In this document: piece after piece, positions 59,500 to 64,000 of the stretch
How positions within the stretch are numbered: the stretch's first letter is position 1
How the letters are laid out: each line of letters opens with the position of its first letter
Made by a program: the position numbers and the translations under genes
Notes under the pieces: generated by a model
Databases searched by the model: none
Told to the model about the DNA's origin: nothing
What the model saw: the letters and a program-made list of their open reading frames with translations, nothing else
Assembly: GCF_031801495.1 (NCBI RefSeq)
Contig: NZ_JAOEGC010000001.1
Span: 1,860,001 to 1,924,000, forward strand
Direction: 5' to 3'
Origin: Agrobacterium tumefaciens_K
GTDB taxonomy: Bacteria > Pseudomonadota > Alphaproteobacteria > Rhizobiales > Rhizobiaceae
DNA: 64,000 nt

Positions 59500-60708
59500 T
59501 CAGACGTTCGCTTGCACAAGTCCGAACTGGCTATGTGTCAAAGTGCGCTCGATGCCACGCAGTTCTGCCAGACCCTTGAGGCGACCAATGGCGGGATATC
59601 CGGGCTGTGCGCCGCGCGTCAGATCATCGAGGATTTCCTGTCCATGGTCCGGGCGCATCGGGATCTGGTGATCCTCCCGTCCCTCGGCGCGGCGACGCGC
59701 TTCTTCCGACACTAGCGCCGCGATAACGGCCACCATGTCCGTGCCGCCTTCCAGATGCTCGTCCTCGAAGAACGAGCACGGCACCGTGTCGGTGTCGCGT
59801 GTCACATTGCGCAAGTGAACGAAATGGATGCGGTCGGCAAAGCGCTTTGCGATGAATGGCAGGTCGTTATCCGCCCTTGCGCCGAGTGAACCGGTGCAGA
59901 GCGTCACGCCGTTGGCGCGGCTATCGACCTGAGACAACATGTGAGCGTAATCCGCTTCCGTCGAAAGAATGCGTGGCAGGCCTAGCAGCGGCCAGGGCGG
60001 ATCGTCACCATGTGCGCAGATGTTGATGCCGACCTCGTCGGCAACTGGCGTCACTTCAGAGAGGAAGTCGATCAGATTCTGCTGCAAGCGCGTGCGGTTT
60101 GTGCCGCGATAGGAGCGCAGCTTTTCGAGAAGCTGGTCGAGTGTGTAGCCATCCGCCGAACCGGGCAGCCCCGCTCCGATGTTCTTGCCGAGCGCTGCAA
60201 TCTTAGCGTCCGCCATTCCGGAAAAGCATTTTGCAGCGTCTTCCTGTAGCCAGTCGGGATAATCCGCCGTTGCATCGGGACGTTTGAGAATATGAATATC
60301 GAAGGCAGCAAAATCGGTCAGGTCGAAGCGCATGGCCTTCGCGCCGTGCCGCGTTTCCCAGCGCAGGTCCGTGCGCGTCCAGTCCAGAACTGGCATGAAA
60401 TTGTAACAGACGGTGCGGATGCCGGAGGCGGAAAGACGCCGCAGCGTCTCCTGCCAGTTTGCGATATGGCGTTTCCAGTCGCCAGTCTGGGTCTTGATGT
60501 CTTCGGAAACCGGCACGCTTTCCACCACATCCCAGACCAGCCCACCCGCCTTGATCGCCTCATGGCGTTTGGCGATCTCGTCGACGGGCCAGACCTCGCC
60601 GGTCGCGATGTGATGCAAAGCGCTGACGATGCCTTCGGCGCCCGCCTGCGCTGCATCCTGAACCGTTACCTTGTCGACCGGACCGAACCAGCGCCATGTA
60701 TGTCTCAT
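59500..60708 (-). CDS. uxuA: D-mannonate dehydratase UxuA
   Basis: A 402-residue TIM-barrel enzyme that dehydrates D-mannonate to 2-keto-3-deoxygluconate in hexuronate catabolism. Family segments: MRHTWRWFGPVDKVTVQDAA at the N terminus, TVCYNFMPVLDWTRTDL, NICAHGDDPPWPLLGLPRIL with metal-binding His/Asp, and the late PMRPDHGQEI with a metal ligand. It is 16 bp after a zinc polyol dehydrogenase gene and downstream of a TRAP transporter, all on the same strand, forming one sugar-acid catabolic unit. Confidence 0.94.
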   Translation of the reverse strand: MRHTWRWFGPVDKVTVQDAAQAGAEGIVSALHHIATGEVWPVDEIAKRHEAIKAGGLVWDVVESVPVSEDIKTQTGDWKRHIANWQETLRRLSASGIRTVCYNFMPVLDWTRTDLRWETRHGAKAMRFDLTDFAAFDIHILKRPDATADYPDWLQEDAAKCFSGMADAKIAALGKNIGAGLPGSADGYTLDQLLEKLRSYRGTNRTRLQQNLIDFLSEVTPVADEVGINICAHGDDPPWPLLGLPRILSTEADYAHMLSQVDSRANGVTLCTGSLGARADNDLPFIAKRFADRIHFVHLRNVTRDTDTVPCSFFEDEHLEGGTDMVAVIAALVSEEARRRAEGREDHQIPMRPDHGQEILDDLTRGAQPGYPAIGRLKGLAELRGIERTLTHSQFGLVQANV

Positions 60709-60724
60709 TGTTTTTCCTTCGATG

Positions 60725-61771
60725 TCATACTGCGGAAAAGGTCAGTTGCACCTTGCAGGCGGCAGATCGGTCGCCCGCCTGCTCGAATGCGGCGACTGCA
60801 TCTTCCAGTGGAAACGCGTGGGAAATGATGGGTCGCACATCGATCTCGCGTGATGCGATCAGTTGTGCGGAAAGGGCGAATTCCTCATGGAAGCGCTGCG
60901 AGCCGCGCCAGAGGACTTCCTTACCCACAAGTGCATTCAGCGGAATGGTGATGTCACCGGTCACGCCGACCTGAACGATGGTGCCGCGTGGCTTGACGCA
61001 GGCAAAGGCCGTTCTGAGCGCCGGGCCCGCCGCCGAGCAATCGAAGATCACGTCGAAATAGCCCTTGTTATCCTGATAGGGGAGAAGCGCATCCACATTC
61101 GTGGCGACATTGATCGTCCGATCCGCTCCCATGGTAGGCGCACGGTCCAGAGCCGCATCGGCAAGATCGGTGGCCACGACGATGGCGGCGCCGGCATGGC
61201 GTGCGGCGGCAATGGTCAGCAGACCGATCGGGCCGGCTCCCGTCACCAGCACGTTGAGGCCGGTCAGGTCGCCAGCCTGTGCAACGGCATGCAGGCATAC
61301 GGCGAGCGGTTCTGTGCATGCCGCTTCCGCAGGCGTCACCTTCTTGCCGAATGCCGCGCATTGTACGGCGGGAACCACAAAGCGGTCGCGGAACATGCCC
61401 TGTTCATGCGGCAGGCGCATGGCGCTGCCCATGAAGCGCATTTCCGTGCAATGGATCTGCTGGTGCTTCTGGCAGAAATCGCACTGCCCGCAAGGCTGCG
61501 AGGGATTGACGGCAACGAGTTGACCGATGGCAAGGCCGCTCACGCCTGAGCCGAGCGCCTCGATATATCCCGATGCCTCATGGCCGCAGATAATCGGTTC
61601 ACGGACACGGACAGGGCCGAAACCGCCATCCAGATAATAATGAAGATCGGAGCCGCAGATGCCGCCCGCTGCCATGCGCAGCAGAACTTCGCCCGGTCCG
61701 GGGGGCAGGATTTCCTGCGTCTCGACGCGGATATCCTGCCTGCCATGGAGACGTGCCACACGTGTGTGCAT
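60725..61771 (-). CDS. Zinc-dependent polyol/aldonate dehydrogenase (L-idonate 5-dehydrogenase-like)
   Basis: A 348-residue medium-chain dehydrogenase. Catalytic zinc ligands: Cys in GGICGSDLHYYLDGG and His-Glu in ICGHEASG. The structural zinc lobe CGQCDFCQKHQQIHC has four cysteines. The Rossmann motif is VTGAGPIGLLTIAAA. The GSDLHYY-GGFG and FMGSAMR segments resemble L-idonate 5-dehydrogenase and other sugar-acid dehydrogenases. It lies between the TRAP transporter and uxuA and may oxidise an aldonate, or a hexuronate reduction product in reverse, ahead of UxuA. The exact substrate is uncertain. Confidence 0.88.
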   Translation of the reverse strand: MHTRVARLHGRQDIRVETQEILPPGPGEVLLRMAAGGICGSDLHYYLDGGFGPVRVREPIICGHEASGYIEALGSGVSGLAIGQLVAVNPSQPCGQCDFCQKHQQIHCTEMRFMGSAMRLPHEQGMFRDRFVVPAVQCAAFGKKVTPAEAACTEPLAVCLHAVAQAGDLTGLNVLVTGAGPIGLLTIAAARHAGAAIVVATDLADAALDRAPTMGADRTINVATNVDALLPYQDNKGYFDVIFDCSAAGPALRTAFACVKPRGTIVQVGVTGDITIPLNALVGKEVLWRGSQRFHEEFALSAQLIASREIDVRPIISHAFPLEDAVAAFEQAGDRSAACKVQLTFSAV

Positions 61772-61827
61772 GACGATGACCTTTCAGATGGCGTGGGAGG
61801 GCGCGGCTGACGCCGCGCCCTTTGTCG

Positions 61828-63234
61828 TTAACGGATGAGGCCAAGCTGGGTCGGCAGCCAGAGCGTGATCGACGGGATGAAGGTGATCAGCGCCAGCGCC
61901 GCGAAAAGCGGGATCATCCAGGGTAGGATCGCCATCGTCGTCCGCTCCACCGACATTTTCGAGATGCGGGAGAGAACGAACAGCACCATGCCGACCGGCG
62001 GGGTCAGCAGGCCAATCATCAGGTTCAGCGTCACGATCAGGCCGAGATGGACGGGATCTATGCCGTAACGGGCCGCCACCGGCATCAGGATCGGCACCAA
62101 GATGCTGATCGCCGCGATAGTGTCGAGGAAGGCGCCGACGATGAGTAGCAGGATGTTGACGATGATGAGGAAGGTCCACCAGTTGCTCGTCATCGAGAAC
62201 ATGAAGTCGGAGAACAGCTGCGCCGCCTGGCTGACCGTCAGGAGCCATGCGAAGATCGATGCGGCCGTGACGATGAACAGGACCGATGCCGTGGTTTCGA
62301 TGGTATCGAACGTGGCCTTGGACAGCGTTCTGAACGTCATGGTGCGGTAGCGCACGAGGCCGAGGAACAACGACCAGAGCACGGCCGCGACAGCCGCTTC
62401 CGTGGGTGTGAACCAGCCCATCGTCATGCCGCCGATCAGAAGCACCGGCGTCATCAGCGCCATCACCGCGGAGAAGTCGTAATACCAGTCCAGCGCGACG
62501 AGAACTGCAAGGCCGATGAGAACTGCAACGTTAACCGAAAGTCCGGCGAGGATCAGCAGGTAGACCGCCACCGGGAACGAAAGGACGATCACCACTTCCA
62601 TGGATGCCGAAAGAAGCTGCTTCAGTTCGAAGGGGGTATCTGAACCCCAGCCCTTGCGCTTTGCGAAGATATAGACCGTCAGCATCATCAGCACGGTCAT
62701 GACGACGCCCGGAATGATGCCCGCCATGAACAGCGCGCCGATCGAGGCGTTTGCCATCATGCCGTAGATGACAAAGGGCAGGGACGGTGGGAAAATCGGA
62801 CCGAGCGTTGCGGAGGCTGCGGTGACGCCAACGGCGGCTTCGACGGGATAGCCGTGATCCTTCATCGCCTTGATTTCGATCGTGCCGATACCGGCAGCAT
62901 CGGCGAGGGCCGTGCCGGACATGCCAGAGAAGACCACCGATCCGATGATGTTGACCTGCGCAAGACCGCCCTTCATCCAGCCCACCAGCGACAGCGCAAA
63001 GCGGTAGATGCGTCCAGTCACTCCAGCGATGTTCATCAGGTTTCCGGCCAGAATGAAGAAAGGCACGGCGATGAGCGGAAAGCTCTCCACGCCCGCGATC
63101 ATGCGCTGGGCGGCAATGATGTCAGGGGCGACGCCGTAGATGATGAGATAGGCTAGCGAGGAGACGGCCATGGATACGGCGACCGGCGTGCCGATGATGA
63201 GCAGCAGAAGAAAGGAGCCGATAAGCAGAAGCAT
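61828..63234 (-). CDS. TRAP transporter large permease (DctM)
   Basis: A 468-residue 12-helix permease, somewhat longer than the usual 425-430. DctM motifs: PLIAVPFFILAGNLMNIAGV, GSVVFSGMSGTALADAAGIG, LGPIFPPSLPFVIYGMMANA and GLLTPPVGMVLFVLSRISKM. The middle (about 225-275) contains an extra hydrophobic stretch (VAVLIGLAVLVALDWYYDF). It works with the DctQ and DctP encoded upstream. Downstream enzymes (polyol dehydrogenase, UxuA) point to a sugar acid as cargo. Confidence 0.93.
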   Translation of the reverse strand: MLLLIGSFLLLLIIGTPVAVSMAVSSLAYLIIYGVAPDIIAAQRMIAGVESFPLIAVPFFILAGNLMNIAGVTGRIYRFALSLVGWMKGGLAQVNIIGSVVFSGMSGTALADAAGIGTIEIKAMKDHGYPVEAAVGVTAASATLGPIFPPSLPFVIYGMMANASIGALFMAGIIPGVVMTVLMMLTVYIFAKRKGWGSDTPFELKQLLSASMEVVIVLSFPVAVYLLILAGLSVNVAVLIGLAVLVALDWYYDFSAVMALMTPVLLIGGMTMGWFTPTEAAVAAVLWSLFLGLVRYRTMTFRTLSKATFDTIETTASVLFIVTAASIFAWLLTVSQAAQLFSDFMFSMTSNWWTFLIIVNILLLIVGAFLDTIAAISILVPILMPVAARYGIDPVHLGLIVTLNLMIGLLTPPVGMVLFVLSRISKMSVERTTMAILPWMIPLFAALALITFIPSITLWLPTQLGLIR

Positions 63235-63237
63235 GGT

Positions 63238-63813
63238 CTAGATTCCCTGTGTGCTGACGGCTTCCTGAGCCTTCTCGCGGATGGTCTGTTTGCCGGTGAT
63301 GTCCTTGACGAAGTTGTGCAGGGCACGCAGGAACATCAGCGCAAAGGCGGCGAATACGGTGTAAAAGACGATGCCGCGTGGCAGGTCGACAGTGACCATG
63401 CGCTCGTCGCCGACGATTTCGAGGTAGCGCCACATCAGCCAGGTGATGTAGGCGAAAAAGCCGATGGTGATGAGGTCGACGATCAGTTCCAGCGCACGCC
63501 CGACGGGTTTGGGCAGGAAACGGTAGATAAGATCGACATGAATGTGGCGAAACATGCGCGTGCACATGACCGAACCGAGAAAGACCACGACGACAAGGCA
63601 GTTGGCGGCTATTTCCTCCGTCCAGGCGAAGCTGTCGTTGAGGACGTACCGCGTAAAGAATTGCAGGAAGACGCACAGGCCCATGCCCCAGAAAACGGCA
63701 AGGGTCAGCCAGTCCTCGAACGCATAGGGAGACAGATCGACGGGGCCGACCTCCTCCTCGAAGGCATGCGCCATTTCTTCCACGCTGATGGGGGCGTGTT
63801 GATGGTCAGTCAT
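63238..63813 (-). CDS. TRAP transporter small permease (DctQ)
   Basis: A 191-residue, four-helix protein. Family features: YVLNDSFAWTEEIAANCLVV and the MCTRMFRHIHVDLIYRFLP loop. The N-terminal about 40 residues are acidic and cytoplasmic. It is encoded 3 bp upstream of dctM and 72 bp downstream of the DctP stop, with a hairpin between. Confidence 0.92.
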   Translation of the reverse strand: MTDHQHAPISVEEMAHAFEEEVGPVDLSPYAFEDWLTLAVFWGMGLCVFLQFFTRYVLNDSFAWTEEIAANCLVVVVFLGSVMCTRMFRHIHVDLIYRFLPKPVGRALELIVDLITIGFFAYITWLMWRYLEIVGDERMVTVDLPRGIVFYTVFAAFALMFLRALHNFVKDITGKQTIREKAQEAVSTQGI

Positions 63814-63851
63814 TGACGGGACTCCAGTCCGAGTATTGTGGTGGGCTGCAC

Positions 63852-63872
63852 CCCGGCCGGGTGAGGGCCGGG
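63852..63872 (-). promoter_or_regulatory. Intra-operon hairpin after the TRAP binding-protein gene
   Basis: CCCGGCC (63852-63858) and GGCCGGG (63866-63872) around a 7-nt loop, 13 bp after the binding-protein stop, without a U-tract. Confidence 0.55.
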
Positions 63873-63885
63873 ATGCGCTCGTGGA

Positions 63886-64000
63886 TCACTGGATGGCGCG
63901 AATGGCGTCCCAGTCGGCCTTGTCGTATCCGAAGTCCTCGAGCTTCACCTTGTCGATGACATTCTTTTCGAAGTCGGCCTTGTCGACTTCCGCAACGGTG
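63886..64000 (-). CDS. TRAP transporter substrate-binding protein, C-terminal end only (cut by window)
   Basis: Only the last 37 full codons are inside the window. They end ...EKNVIDKVKLEDFGYDKADW, DAIRAIQ and TGA at 63886. The charged helical C terminus and its position directly upstream of dctQ and dctM identify it as the DctP-type partner. The start lies beyond position 64000. Confidence 0.75.
   Translation of the reverse strand, partial: TVAEVDKADFEKNVIDKVKLEDFGYDKADWDAIRAIQ

Noticed and set aside
1..64000. CRISPR arrays, tRNA or rRNA genes, transposases and integration sites
   Set aside because: I looked for regular spaced repeats, cloverleaf-like stretches, transposase motifs and flanking direct repeats and saw none that I could support.

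Overview
The window reads as chromosomal DNA of a Rhizobiaceae bacterium, most likely Agrobacterium (A. tumefaciens complex, probably its linear chromosome). The reasons are a sulfoquinovose monooxygenase (smo) cluster with the gene order known from A. tumefaciens, celD/celE-type cellulose genes near a dctA/dctBD locus, a BA14K protein, and the dense packing of ABC and TRAP uptake operons. I see no rRNA, tRNA, CRISPR array, prophage or intact insertion sequence. The GC content looks high and even (not computed), and many long antisense reading frames are shadows of real genes.

Layout. 0-4.3 kb: end of a cellulose-synthesis region (TPR protein, M20 amidohydrolase CelE, GNAT/TPR protein CelD). 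4.5-15.2 kb: a catabolic island with an SDR, a class III aminotransferase, a broken EamA gene, a GntR regulator, and a dipeptide-type ABC transporter with an embedded gamma-glutamyltransferase-like enzyme. 15.3-20.1 kb: dctA opposite dctBD, with a clear sigma-54 promoter and two DctD-type sites. 20.2-27.6 kb: a BA14K protein, then a polyamine-type ABC operon ending in an Asp/Glu/hydantoin racemase and a GNAT protein, divergent from a FadR-type GntR. 27.8-30.8 kb: dadA, dadX and an Lrp regulator for D-/L-alanine catabolism. 30.8-35.0 kb: thiamine salvage (thiX-thiY-thiM-thiE-thiD) behind a TPP riboswitch.

35.0-45.0 kb holds the complete smo cluster: sulfoquinovosidase SmoI, ABC importer SmoEFGH, regulator SmoD, and the divergent smoC-smoB-smoA, which frees sulfite from sulfoquinovose and reduces the 6-oxo-glucose to glucose. 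45.0-49.5 kb: an RND efflux pair. 49.7-55.8 kb: a second cluster that looks devoted to an unknown organosulfur compound. It has an ArsR regulator of BigR type and a GST, divergent from a leaderless binding-protein-fold protein, an SsuD-like monooxygenase and a TRAP transporter. This is my best candidate for an undescribed system. 56.0-64.0 kb: hexuronate/aldonate-type catabolism (alpha-ketoglutarate semialdehyde dehydrogenase, mannonate dehydratase, a zinc polyol dehydrogenase, TRAP transporter) plus an M14 metallopeptidase.

Regulatory signals found by eye: a near-identical 19-mer upstream of both smoD/smoC and smoE; a 17-mer placed symmetrically before arsR and its divergent operon; the TPP aptamer closed by a 12-bp stem, followed by a Shine-Dalgarno-masking hairpin and an 18-codon leader ORF before thiX; GntR palindromes; and GC-rich hairpins directly after the binding-protein gene in four separate uptake operons.
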